The position numbers and the translations under genes are program-made. Shown one piece after another: positions 18,713 through 27,820 of a stretch of DNA of 28,245 nucleotides. Source of the DNA: Pelagophyceae sp. CCMP2097 (taxonomy: Eukaryota > Sar > Pelagophyceae). Where the stretch lies: positions 488,807 through 517,051 of the forward strand of contig MU657184.1 of assembly GCA_026770575.1 (NCBI GenBank), in the 5' to 3' direction. The first letter of the stretch is position 1; each line of letters begins with the position of its first letter. Below the pieces are notes generated by a model. It saw nothing but the letters and a program-made list of their open reading frames with translations, had not been told where the DNA came from and searched no databases.

Positions 18713-19069
18713 GAAGGCGATTCTGTGGGCGGCGGCGGGGACCGGGCGACGTGGAGGGCCGCGGCGAACGTTGCTCTTCGTCGTCAACTTGCGCAAGGAA
18801 CTTGAAAAACAAAAGTTTCGGCATTCACGTTCGGGTCTTGTCGACTCTTGTCGCGTTCGGGGCTGGTTCGGGTCCTCGCAGTCCCTGTCTACCGTCCAGA
18901 AGGGCCAGGACCCGAGCCCAGGCGCCGCCGCGAGCGAGAGAACGAGTGCCATCGATGATCCTCAGTTATCCGATGAGGATCCTCTGTCAGGCGGCGTCGC
19001 TCGTCGTTGGGGTCGGGCGCTCCACTCGGTAGAGGTGCGGAGCGACGTCATGCAACGAACGGCCGGCCC
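18713..19069 (-). other. Intergenic region and alkyltransferase 3' UTR
   Basis: 357 bp between two minus-strand genes. It holds the 3' UTR of the alkyltransferase gene, including the SECIS-like fold at 19004-19058. It also holds a strong hairpin, GATCCTCA / TGAGGATC, at 18957-18981 with a 9-base loop. The promoter of the two-pass membrane protein must be at its low-coordinate end. An open minus-strand frame continuous with that protein's ATG runs here, but I see no support for translating it. Confidence 0.4.
19004..19058 (-). promoter_or_regulatory. Candidate SECIS element
   Basis: Read on the minus strand, starting 12 nt after the final TGA stop. Helix I TCGTTG (19058-19053) pairs with CAACGA (19009-19004). 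The 5' core ATGA is at 19051-19048 and the 3' core CGA at 19015-19013. Helix II CGCTCC (19044-19039) pairs with GGAGCG (19023-19018). The apical loop GCACCTCTACCGAGT has CC about 12 nt after ATGA, where SECIS elements have AA or, less often, CC. It is short and helix II is imperfect next to the core, so the fold is suggestive, not proven. Confidence 0.4.
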
Positions 19070-20028
19070 TCAGTCGACGACGCGGAGGCGGTAGGGCCCC
19101 GTGATCTTTTCGTCGGCGCCACGAACCTGCGAGCCGTCTCAGCTTCCCGGCCGCCGCCCGCGGGCCTCACCTGTCCTCGCTGCGTCCTCTGGAGCTGCCC
19201 CGCCGCGCTGTGCAGAGGCGTGCGCCGGCGCGGGAAACGGCGCGTGGGGCGCGCGGCCCGGCCGCGGCGACTCACGCGAGCGCGAGCGCCGCCGCGTGCA
19301 TGCGCGGCATCCACTGCCGCCACTCGCCGCCGCGCTGCTTCGCGAGCAGCCGCGGCACCTCCGAGGGTCAGCACCTAAGCGCGCGCGCGTCGCCGAAACC
19401 CCGCGCCGCGGCGTGCACGTCGCCGCAATCCCGCGCCGCGGCCGCGGCGGACGCACGTCTTCGTCGGCCCGCGCCGCCGCACGAGGTCGAGCGTCGCGGC
19501 CCGGAGCGCTGCGTCGCTGGGCGCAGCGCCATCGTCTGGAGGCTCGTCCTGGGGCACCGCGCTCGGCGCCTGCGCGGCCGCGCTCGGCGGCAACGCCGGC
19601 GAAGCAGCCAGAGGCCTCGCCTCGACCCTGCGCCGCTTCCCGGCGCCGTCGGCGCCGCCGCGCGCGGCTTCGACGGCGCCCGTGGCCTCGACGACGCAGT
19701 CAGCAGAAATGCGGCCGTCTGCGTCGTAGGCCACGCCCTCTGCCTCGAGCATTTTGCGCTTCCGGTCCAGCTGCGGACCACCGGTCTCGCCGTGGAAGCC
19801 GCCGAGTTTGCGGTCCGCCGCGACGACGCGGTGTCAGGGCACCGACGCGTCCACGTTGCGCCGCATGGCCGACCCGACGGCGCGAGCGCTGCCGCCGACG
19901 GCCCGGCACACGGCGCCGTATGTCGTCACTTTGCCTCGCGGGACGTTGCGCACGGCCGCGTAGACCTTTTGCGTGTACGGCGTCAGAGGTTTTGTCACTG
20001 ACTCTGGCAGTGGCAACGGCGCCGACAT
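19070..20028 (-). CDS. Alkylguanine-DNA alkyltransferase-DUF3253 fusion, two in-frame TGAs (candidate selenoprotein)
   Basis: Exons on the minus strand: 20028-19457, 19374-19276, 19207-19171 and 19126-19070, giving 254 codons. The N-terminal half is the MGMT/Ogt DNA-binding domain: YAAVRNVPRGKVTTYGAVCR, arginine-finger ARAVGSAMRRN, then VP-TGA-HRVVAADRKLGGFHGE. The TGA (19836-19834, codon 65) replaces the alkyl-accepting Cys of PCHR. An acidic/Ala-rich linker follows, then DUF3253: ALRAATLDLVRRRGPTKT, C, TGA (19370-19368, codon 193), PSEVPRLLAKQRGGEWRQWM, QLQRTQRGQ, ITGPYRLRVVD. The second TGA aligns with the Cys of the usual TICPSE motif. The three introns have consensus ends and matching phases. 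The best reading is selenocysteine at both sites. Nonsense decay, or an ATL ancestor (PWHR, TGG to TGA), is the alternative. The start is the first ATG of the domain frame. Confidence 0.8.
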
Positions 20029-20241
20029 GGCCCGAGGCGTTCCAAGGGCGCCTCGCGACGCCGCGGCCACGCCGAGAGCGCCGACGAGCAAACTTCGAAA
20101 GGAAAACGTCCGCCTCGCCTCGCCGCCGCCGCGACGAGAGCGAAATAAGTTTTTTTACTTCGAAAAAACGCCAAGGATGGGATTTCTTCAAATGCCTACC
20201 AGGAAGCCCCGCAAGTGATTCCCTCGCACGATGACAACGTG

Positions 20242-22074
20242 TTATCGACCTTGAGCGGCGATGGTTTCGTCTCGGCCTCGCGCCTCAAACAGGGCTTCTT
20301 GCTGGCTGACGTCTGCCGCGCGGGCGCACCCTCCGAACTGAAGCTCGGCTTGGCGCCTGCCAAGGAGCTCCGTCAACGCGTGGTGCGGCGCCTCGTTTTG
20401 GAGGCGCGTGTAGACGTGATGCAGCCGAGAGAGGCCCTCGCCGTCCTTTTCACGAATTGTCGACTCGAGTCGCAACGCAATTTTGTCGAAAAGCGCCGGC
20501 GCCTCGGCGCCCGCGACGGCGTAGGCCCATGCGAGGTCCGCGACGTCTATCGGGTTGAAATTGGCCATCTGCTTCGCCGCTTCCTTTGCAATCGCCTCTA
20601 AAAGCTTTGGCGCCGAAACGCCCGCCGTCGCATAAGCGCAGGCCAAGCAGGCGAGATCTTGCGAGTTGAACAATGAAATCTTGTCCGGCGCCTCAAGAGC
20701 GACGAGCCTGAACAGCAAGGCGTGCGCCACGCCCGCATTCGAATAGGCCATCGTCGTCTTCGCCAAAGCTTGGGGGGTAAACGTCTCGAGCTTCGTTTGC
20801 GCCTCGAGAGCGACGGCTTGGAATAAATCCGGCGCCTCGACGCCCGCCCTCGAAAAAGCCCAGGATATGTTGGCGAGCTCTTGCGACTTGAACGCGATCA
20901 TCTTCTTCTGCGCTTCCAGAGAAATCGTTTCGAAGAGCATTGGCGCCGAAACGCCCGCCGTCGCAAAAGCCCACGCCGTGTTTGCGAGGTTCTGCGGGTT
21001 GAACAATGAAATCTTCTTCGGGGCTTCTGCGGCAATGGCCCCAAATAAATCCGGCGCCTCGACGCCCGCCGTCGCGTAGGCCCAGGCGGTGTTCGCCAAA
21101 GCCTGCGCGTTGAACGCCGCCATCTTCCTCGGGGCGTATGAAGCGATGGCCTCGAAGAGCGGCAGGTTGAACGTTGAGACTCCCGCCGTCGCAAAGGCCC
21201 AGGCGGTGTTGACGAGGTTTTGCGCGTTGAAAGTCGCCATCTTCTTCGGGACCTCTCGTGCGACGGCCTGGAACAGCATCGGCGCCGCCACGCCCGCCTT
21301 TGCAAAAGCCCAGACGACGTTGGAAAGGTCTTGCGAGTTGAACTTGGAAATCTGCCTCGGCGCTTCCGCGCCGACCGCCTTGAACAGCCCCGGCGCCGAG
21401 ACGCCCGCCGTCGCGAACGCCCACACGGTGTTTGTGAGGTTCTGCGGGCTAAAAGTGCCAATCTTCTTTGGGGCCTCTGCCGCGAGAGCTTGGAAGAGGT
21501 GTGGCGCCGAGACACCCGCCGTCGCAAACGCCCACGCGGTGTTTGAAAGGTCCTGCGAGTTGAACGTGGCCATCTTCTTCGGCGCGTCTTGGGCCACGGC
21601 GTGGAAGAGCTTTGGCGCTTTGACGTTGCCGATCTTGGCGACGCCCCAGATGGCGTTGGCGAGGTGCCGCGCCTCCCATTCGGTCGACTCGGCGGCGATG
21701 CTCGAAGCCGCGCGGTCCACGAGCTTGTTCAGCAGCGGCGTCGAAGTCGGCCTAAAAGACCGACCAAGCTTGCCGAGGCGGTGCAGCGACGTCGAAACGT
21801 TGACGTAGTCGTACTCGTGGCCCTTGTTCTCAAATAAAGCGAGGATGTCTGTAGCAGTCGCTTTCTCGAGCAACTCGCGGTTGAGCCGGACCGCCGCCGC
21901 CCGTTTCAGGGCCCACGTCGAGATCATGCAGATCACGGCGCGGCGGAAGCGCCGCGACGTCGATGGGCGCGCTCGACGTACCGCGCCAAGTGCCCTGGTC
22001 ACGTGCGGTGGCCACGGTGCGCTCACCACGAAACCTTCGCCAAACGAGCACGAACTGACCCCGAGTCCGAACAT
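20242..22074 (-). CDS. Helical-repeat (37-aa, WAF-type) protein, paralogue of 9287-11647
   Basis: A single exon of 610 aa from the ATG at 22074; a second ATG at 21927 is possible. The N-terminus has an Arg/Ser-rich stretch (RALGAVRRARPSTSRRFRRA) compatible with organelle import. A leader domain (TATDILALFENKGHEYDYVN, then VSTSLHRLGKL) aligns with ILALFEEEGAEFSDVNLATA in the first paralogue. About 11 units of 37 residues follow (about residues 131-572), consensus FNxQxLxNTAWAFATAGVSA then APxLFxAIAxEAPKKM. Unit 4 carries a two-residue insertion (GVSTFNLPLF). The last units decay toward the C-terminus. As for its paralogue, organellar RNA binding is inferred from HPR/RESC6-type solenoids; no catalytic domain is seen. 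Confidence 0.82.
   Translation of the reverse strand: MFGLGVSSCSFGEGFVVSAPWPPHVTRALGAVRRARPSTSRRFRRAVICMISTWALKRAAAVRLNRELLEKATATDILALFENKGHEYDYVNVSTSLHRLGKLGRSFRPTSTPLLNKLVDRAASSIAAESTEWEARHLANAIWGVAKIGNVKAPKLFHAVAQDAPKKMATFNSQDLSNTAWAFATAGVSAPHLFQALAAEAPKKIGTFSPQNLTNTVWAFATAGVSAPGLFKAVGAEAPRQISKFNSQDLSNVVWAFAKAGVAAPMLFQAVAREVPKKMATFNAQNLVNTAWAFATAGVSTFNLPLFEAIASYAPRKMAAFNAQALANTAWAYATAGVEAPDLFGAIAAEAPKKISLFNPQNLANTAWAFATAGVSAPMLFETISLEAQKKMIAFKSQELANISWAFSRAGVEAPDLFQAVALEAQTKLETFTPQALAKTTMAYSNAGVAHALLFRLVALEAPDKISLFNSQDLACLACAYATAGVSAPKLLEAIAKEAAKQMANFNPIDVADLAWAYAVAGAEAPALFDKIALRLESTIREKDGEGLSRLHHVYTRLQNEAPHHALTELLGRRQAELQFGGCARAADVSQQEALFEARGRDETIAAQGR
20358..21684 (-). repeat. Tandem 111-bp coding repeats (second locus)
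   Basis: About 11 units of 111 bp encode the solenoid of the gene above, one of them 117 bp long. The units are more alike at the nucleotide level than those at 9418-11083. Confidence 0.75.
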
Positions 22075-22387
22075 ATTGGACACGTTCTACGACGACCCTT
22101 AAAGCTTCGCAAGCACGCCTCGAGTTTCAAAGGCGACGTTCTCCGAGTCGCCACGGCGACGCCCGGCGTGGGCCGATCGGGCTGCTGCTTCGCAGACGAC
22201 CTGGCAATCGACGTAGGCATGGCAATCGACGACGGCGACGCGACTCTTCGACGCGGCGGGCTCCCAAGACCATGTGCATCGCCACGAGGACCCGACGCCG
22301 AGCGACGATTCTTCGGTCATTGGTTCGGTGCTCGTTACTTTGGTTCGGGGTTCGTCCTTTCGGCGCGCGTTCCCTTGGGCGCGCTTC
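22075..22387 (-). promoter_or_regulatory. Upstream region of second repeat gene
   Basis: A 313-bp gap between two minus-strand genes. A short direct repeat, GGCAATCGACG, occurs twice near 22202-22230. No exon is seen. Confidence 0.3.
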
Positions 22388-23151
22388 TCACTGGATGAAC
22401 TTTGTCAGATTTGCCAGCGACTGATTTGCGCAGTTGATGGCGCGCCAGCCTTTTGCGAGCGGGGTGTGGAAATGAAGCTTTCCCCTGCCATTGTCCTTGA
22501 CCTTCCCGTACCCCTGCGCCCGGACGCGCACGTTTCCCTCGCGGTCGCAGACTCGCTGCGCCAGCGCTAAAGCGGCGGCGTCGATTCGGTAGAAGCGGCC
22601 GTGGACCTTCTTATTCGCTATCCTCGAATCCAGAGTAAACGACCCAGAGTGCCTCGCGCGGCCCAAATAGATGCGGCTCGCGCCGGCGTCGTACGGGAAG
22701 AAGTCGTCGTCGCTCCGAGCCGTGTCCTTCATGTATATGTCAAGGCGCAGGCGGCGGTAGCGGTGCTGGTAGTTGCGCTGGTTGCGAAGCTTGTAGCGCA
22801 TGCGACCAGTCTCCCAGTTAATGTCCATGACCTACGCGCTCCTTTGACGCCGTCGAAAGGCCGACGCGGGCCGGCCTCGCAGAGCAATGCGAAGGACTGG
22901 TCCCCCGACGGGCCCAGGGGACCACTCACGTGGATTCTCGGCGAGTCTCCCGGCAGGTAGACGTAGGCGGCGATGGCGAGGCAGATGGCGCCGAGGGTGC
23001 AGAGTGCGAGGCAGACGCTAGTGGCTATAAAAGCCGGGCTGTAGTCCTCCTTCTCATCATCGGGCTCTGCCTCGACCTTCTTCCGCTCCTCCGTCAATCC
23101 CGCCTCGGCAGCGCCCTCGGGCTCGGGGAACGCCGACTTCTCGTCCTCCAT
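22388..23151 (-). CDS. Single-pass membrane protein with LEA_2-like domain
   Basis: Two exons on the minus strand: 23151-22930 and 22831-22388, giving 221 aa. The intron at 22832-22929 starts GTGAGT and ends GTAG. An acidic cytosolic tail (MEDEKSAFPEPEGAAEAGLT) precedes one transmembrane helix (about 39-64, FIATSVCLALCTLGAICLAI). The outer part begins VMDINWETGRMRYKLRNQRN and continues RRLRLDIYMKDTARSD, YLGRARHSGSFTLDSRIANK and VRVRAQGYGKVKDNGRGKLH. Tail, helix, then a beta-sandwich with a 'native-state polymer' pattern is the layout of LEA group 2 / NDR1-HIN1-like proteins, which sit at membranes and respond to stress in plants. The match is by architecture and pattern, so it is tentative. 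Confidence 0.6.
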
Positions 23152-23252
23152 GCTGCCGCGGTCCGACGAGGGGCGGTAGAGTTCTGTGTTTCTCTCGTTT
23201 GGACGACATTAGAATTCTTCTTCGGCGGAAATGTTTCGGGTGACCCATTGCC

Positions 23253-25324
23253 TTACACGGCGAGGGACCGGGCCAGGATCTTGGCGATTTGGCGGTCCTT
23301 GGCCTTTTGCGATTGCAGCTTCTTGGCGCCCTCAACGGCGCTTCGCCGCGCCGCGGGTTTGAGCGTGGTCCTGTCGACGGCGCTTCGGATGGCGTCGTCG
23401 TCGTCCGAGTCGTGGCCCGTGTCCGGCGGTGGCGGTGGCGGTGGCGGCGCGGCGGCGGCGGGCCGCACGGAGCCGAGCATCTCGTGCTGCGCGGACGGGC
23501 GGCCGAGGAGCCGCGCGACGACGCTCGCCGTGCGCTGCGTCTTGCGCCCGAGGCCTGCCGACTTTGGCTCCAAGGCGAGTTTGCGCAAGAGGTCGACGAG
23601 CAAGTCGTCGACGGCCGCGCGCTGCGACCGCGGCGCACTCTTGAGGATCGCCGCGGCGGCCTCACAGCTCTGCAAAGCGGCGACGGTCGAGCCACGCCGC
23701 TTGGCCAGAGACTGCGCCCGGCGGTAGTGCGCCTTGGCGTTGCGCGCGTCGGCGAGTAGAGCCGCGGCGCACTCGGCCTCGCAGGCGTCGAGCATTTCGG
23801 CGGTGCGCGATTCGTCGTCGAGGGCGTCGTGGAGTTTGAGAAAACACGTGGCACGATTGCACCGCAGCAGCGCCAGCGCCGCACCGTCCGAATTTTCCGC
23901 CGCGATGGCGTACGCCGCCAAAGCCGCGTCAAAGTCGCCGCGCGCAAAGGCCACGTTGCCCAGGTCGCGCGCGGACGGCGGCGGCGCCTCACGGGCAGCC
24001 AGAGCGCTTGCCGGCGCCGGCCGCTCGGGCGCGGCCGGCGCTGCTGCGGCGGGCGAGAGGTCGAAGGCGCCCGCGTCGTCGGACTCGCCGACGTTTGCCG
24101 CGTCGCCGACCTTGAAGAGGAGGCCGCCGACGTCGCCGTCCACCTAAGGTTTCCGTCGTCAGACGTCGAATCGAAACGAATCTCGAGGGACGCGGCGCAT
24201 TGCGCCGTCGTGGGCGTCGTTCCGGGAAAAGTCGTCGAAGAGCCGCGAGGCGAGCTGCGCCTCTTCGGCGTCGCCGCGCTGGGATGCGAGACCGGCCCAG
24301 TCCGACAGCGCTTCGACGAGGCGGCGGCCCAAAGAGACGCGCTTGTGCTCCGAGTGCAGCTGCCGCGCCCAGCCGAGCCTAGCGAAAACGGCTCGGCGCG
24401 CCCCGCGTCTCTACGACGGCCGCGTCTCTCCACCGGCGGATGCCTCTGTGATCACAGTTCCTGTTTCGTGGGCTTCTCGGACCGACGCGGACGCACCAGA
24501 AGCCGACGAGCTTGAGGCACTGGGCCTCGCCGCCCGGGTATGAGTCGCTGCGGTTGGCGGCGAGGCCGCGGAAGAAGGCTGAGGCAGGCACGTCGTTGGC
24601 GGCGTCTGCGTCGGCGGCAGAGAGCTTGAGCATGAGCTCGTGCGCTTTGGCGGCGTCGCAGTCTGGTGACTCGGGCGAGGCGTACCAGAGGTCGTCGTCC
24701 TGCGTGACGCTGCCAAAGACCTCTACGGCGTGCGCGCGCACGTGCAGGTCGGCGTCGGTGAAACGCCGCGCGAGGCCCTCGAGGCCGCCCGCGAGGACCA
24801 TGCGGCGCTTCAGGCCCACGCGGCCGCCGTGCAGCGCGTACATGAGCGCGAGCCTGCGATGCACCTTTTGGGCCAAAGGCAAAGGGGCGCCGTGCGAGGC
24901 GTCATCCGAGTCGCGTCGTCCGAGTCGCGTCGTCCGAGTCGTCAGACGCGCGGCCCGCGAATAGACTCACGCCGGCCTCGACGCCGCGCGCAGCGATTCG
25001 TCCCTGCGTGGCGGCGTCGCGCTGCCTTCGCTGGCGTGGTACGCACCGGAAGATGCGCGCATAAGTGTCTCCGTCAGCGTCCTCCGGAAAGAAGAGCAGC
25101 GCGCGCGCCGTTTCACTGCAACCGCTGACCTCCACGACGGACTTCCTAATACAAACGCGCGTCAGCGCACCAACGAGGACGAGGCGCCACCGAGCGCGGG
25201 GCGCTGCGACTTGCGGCGGCGTGTCGTAGAGCGCCGTTAACGACGTTAGCAAAAAATCGGGCATGGGCGCGACCATCCGCTCGAACTCGGCCCGCCGCAT
25301 TGCGCCATCCGCGTCCGAGGCCAT
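23253..25324 (-). CDS. ARM-like plus TPR protein, possible co-chaperone
   Basis: Five exons on the minus strand: 25324-25047, 25003-24971, 24853-24497, 24378-24192 and 24143-23253, giving 581 aa. The N-terminal half (MRRAEFERMVAPMPDFLLTS, ARALLFFPEDADGDTYARIF, LKRRMVLAGGLEGLARRFTD, DLHVRAHAVEVFGSVTQDDD) is helical and armadillo/HEAT-like. Residues about 343-450 hold TPR units: ARDLGNVAFARGDFDAALAA, ALLRCNRATCFLKL and NAKAHYRRAQSLAKRRGSTV. These resemble the Hsp70/Hsp90-binding TPRs of co-chaperones. A poly-Pro/Asp linker and a basic tail (SQKAKDRQIAKILARS) end it. Introns 1 and 3 use GTGCGT donors. Ortholog not recognised; TTC12/UNC45-like mixes of TPR and ARM are the nearest concept. Intron 2 carries a small tandem repeat. 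Confidence 0.7.
24907..24943. repeat. 14-bp minisatellite in an intron
   Basis: CGAGTCGCGTCGTC occurs twice in tandem (24907-24920, 24921-24934), followed by a shortened third copy. It lies in intron 2 of the ARM/TPR gene. Confidence 0.6.
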
Positions 25325-26067
25325 CTCTGAGCCGCGGCGGCCGCGTCGAACTAAGCCCGTAGCCGCTCTTCAGTCTACACTCAACTGAAGTCGGCCGAGG
25401 AGCCGCTTTTCTACGACCGTCCTGATCTCCGGACCGCGACTCCGATCCTCCCGCCGCTCGCCTCCCTGCGCGCGCAGAGAGAGCGAGAAAACGGGAACGA
25501 TCATCCCTCGAGAGGTCCCGGGTCGTTTGGGTCTCTAATAGAGAGAGGGTCCTTCTCCATCATCCTTCGGAGGTCGCTGACCCGACCGGTGGAAAAGCCC
25601 CTCCTGGCTCTATGTGGAGCGCGACGTGCCGGATGGTATTTATACACTGGTGGGATGCATCTTTGCGAGTGGCTACTCGACGCGGTGGCCGGCCGCGGCC
25701 TCGGGTGCCGTCCCGGAGCCGGATTGAAAGAGCCGGGTTGAAACGCGGTACGAACGAGCATCGAACGCTGTGTCGGCGTTCTTGCGCGGATGCGTCCGTC
25801 GACACGGCGTCCGTCGTATTCATGCATGGGGATTCATTCACGGATTTTTTAATCCTTTCCAACACGAAGCACGACGTTGCTGGTGACGCGGGGTCCTGGA
25901 GGACGCTGGCTGGGGGCGTGGACCGCCCCAAAGCCCGTCGAGTCCCCACTCGGCAGCGTCGCCCGTGGCACCAGCGGCGCCGAAGCAACGCTCGGGAGTC
26001 CGCTCGGTGTCGCTAATGTTGCACCTCGCCAAAGTTGTTGAGGTCGTCGCGGCTCGCAAAAGGTCTG
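25325..26067. promoter_or_regulatory. Divergent intergenic region
   Basis: 743 bp between the ARM/TPR gene (minus) and the RHD3-like gene (plus). GA-rich tracts lie at about 25478-25498 and 25541-25550. A 14-bp tandem duplication, GAGCCGGATTGAAA / GAGCCGGGTTGAAA, is at 25716-25743. The frames seen here lack conserved motifs and look random. No RNA gene is recognised. Confidence 0.4.
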
Positions 26068-27820
26068 ATGCGGGCGTTCGGGGCGGCGGCTCTGTGCCTC
26101 TTGGGCAACCCCGCGCTGGGCTTCAAGGGCAGCGTGACGTCGGAGCTCTCAGATGCACTGAAGCGGTTCGGCGCGCCGCTCAGGACAGTGGGCCTCGTCA
26201 CGCCGCAGGTGCGCCCCGAACTGAGAGCGCGCCCCGCGGAGAGCTATAGACTCCCGCCGGCCCTTTTTCGAAATCGCACGCGCCTTTGCAGGCCGGCGGC
26301 GAGCTGGCGCGCGCGCTCTGCGGCGAGCTCCTGCAGCGAGTGACGCTGGTGCCCGCGGAGACGTCCGACTCGCCCGCTCTCGCGGTCATCGACGTCGACC
26401 GCTCCGTGCCGTCCTGCGACGCGTGAGTCCGCGCGAAAAGGCCCGACGGCGGGCCGACGGGCGGGTCGTCGCCCGGGCGCCGTATGCCGGCACCCAGCGT
26501 CTGCGCAGGCTCGAGGCGGTGCTTGCGTCGGACGTGGTGGTGTACGCGGTGGCGCAGCACGAGCTGGACCGGCGCGGCGAATCTTCTCCGTACCTGCTGG
26601 CGCTGCTGGGGGCCCTGGAGCACCAGCTGGAGCTCTACGCGGTCGAGGGCCCTGTCGACGCCTCGCGGCGGAAGACGGTGGTGCTGGCCTGCACCGACTC
26701 TGCGGCGTCGGACCTCGGCGCCGACGCTTTGCTGGACCGCATGCGCGCCGACGTGGAGCGCATGTGGGCGGGCGTCTCCAAGCCCGCGGCGTTTGCCGAA
26801 TCTGCCTTGGAAGCCGTCTTTGACGTGCGCTACGCGCTCCTGCCCCACGCCAAGTACGCCGGCGCCGCGTTTGGCGACGAACTCGACGCCCTGAAGCGGT
26901 CGGCCCTCTTCGCGCCGGCCGCGACGTCGAGCCTCGCGGGCGTCGAGCGCCGCGCGAGAAACGCGGCGCGGCACTTTGACGCCGAGGCTTTGGCGGCGCG
27001 GCGCGCGCCGGAGAACGCAGAGGTCCGCGCGTTCGTCGCCTGCGAGGCGGCTTTGGACTCGTTCGCCGACTCTACGGATGCGGCCGTGGAATCGCTGGTG
27101 CTGACTCTGACGGCGGATGCCGCCGAGCCGACGGATCAGTTCCTGCAGCGCTGCGACGCGCTCATCGGCGACGCTTTACGCAACTTTGACGCCGCCGTCG
27201 CCGACGCGTTTACGAACACTGACACTTTTTCACGGAAGCGGTCCGAGCTCGTCCGGTCCCTCGCTGGGCGGCTGGCACCGCTGCGGTCGCGGCGCGTGGC
27301 GCTGCTGGCCAACGAGGCGTCGCAGCGCGCTTCAAAGGCCGGGTCGGCGCTGCGCGTCAAGCCGTCTTTGCAAAAGGATACTGAGCGCATCGTCGCAGAC
27401 GCCCTCGCCTTCTTCGACGCGCGAGTCGCCGCAATCTCCCAGCACCAGGGCCTCTCGCCCTTTGAGGCATCTTCCGCGGGCCGCGCGGAAAGGCGCGCGC
27501 TGGACCAGACTCTTACCGAGTTCTTCCGCGAAAGGTTGGTCCAACTGCAGTTGCAGGGCTCGTACGTCCCCGCCAAGCGCAAGCTCTGGCCCTTCCCCGT
27601 CGCGCTGCAGCTGCACTGGCTCGTGCCCGCGCTGGGCCGCGAGGCCTCTGCGACGGGGCTGACGGCGTTCGACCGCAAGGCGTTTAATATTAACGCCGAA
27701 GGCGACGCCAACGGCCTCAACCTACCGATCCCTGACGCCATCAAAAAGTTCGCTAAGGGCCTAGTCGCCCGCGACCCTTCCACCGCCGACGTCGTCCGCG
27801 ACGACCTCGCAGACGTCTAG
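26068..27820 (+). CDS. RHD3/Sey1-like dynamin-family protein with degenerate GTP site
   Basis: Three exons: 26068-26208, 26292-26422 and 26509-27820, giving 527 aa. An N-terminal signal peptide (AFGAAALCLLGNPALG, then FKG) precedes a domain that aligns with the RHD3/Sey1 GTPases that fuse ER tubules. Family landmarks: AVIDVDRS (G3 region), SDVVVYAVAQHELDRR, MRADVERMWAGVSKPAAF, FDVRYALLPHAKYAG and EVRAFVACEAALDSF, followed by a long helical bundle. The P-loop position reads VGLVTPQAGGEL where active relatives have a G-P-x-x-x-G-K-S type loop. The Lys is Glu and the Ser is Leu, so GTP binding is probably lost. I see no clear paired membrane hairpin near the end. A Phe right after the likely cleavage site resembles the stramenopile plastid-targeting rule; that is inference. 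Confidence 0.68.

Noticed and set aside
18711..19094. Plus-strand frame of 127 codons starting with ATG at 18711
   Set aside because: It overlaps the start codon of the two-pass protein and the 3' UTR of the alkyltransferase gene, and has no recognisable motif.
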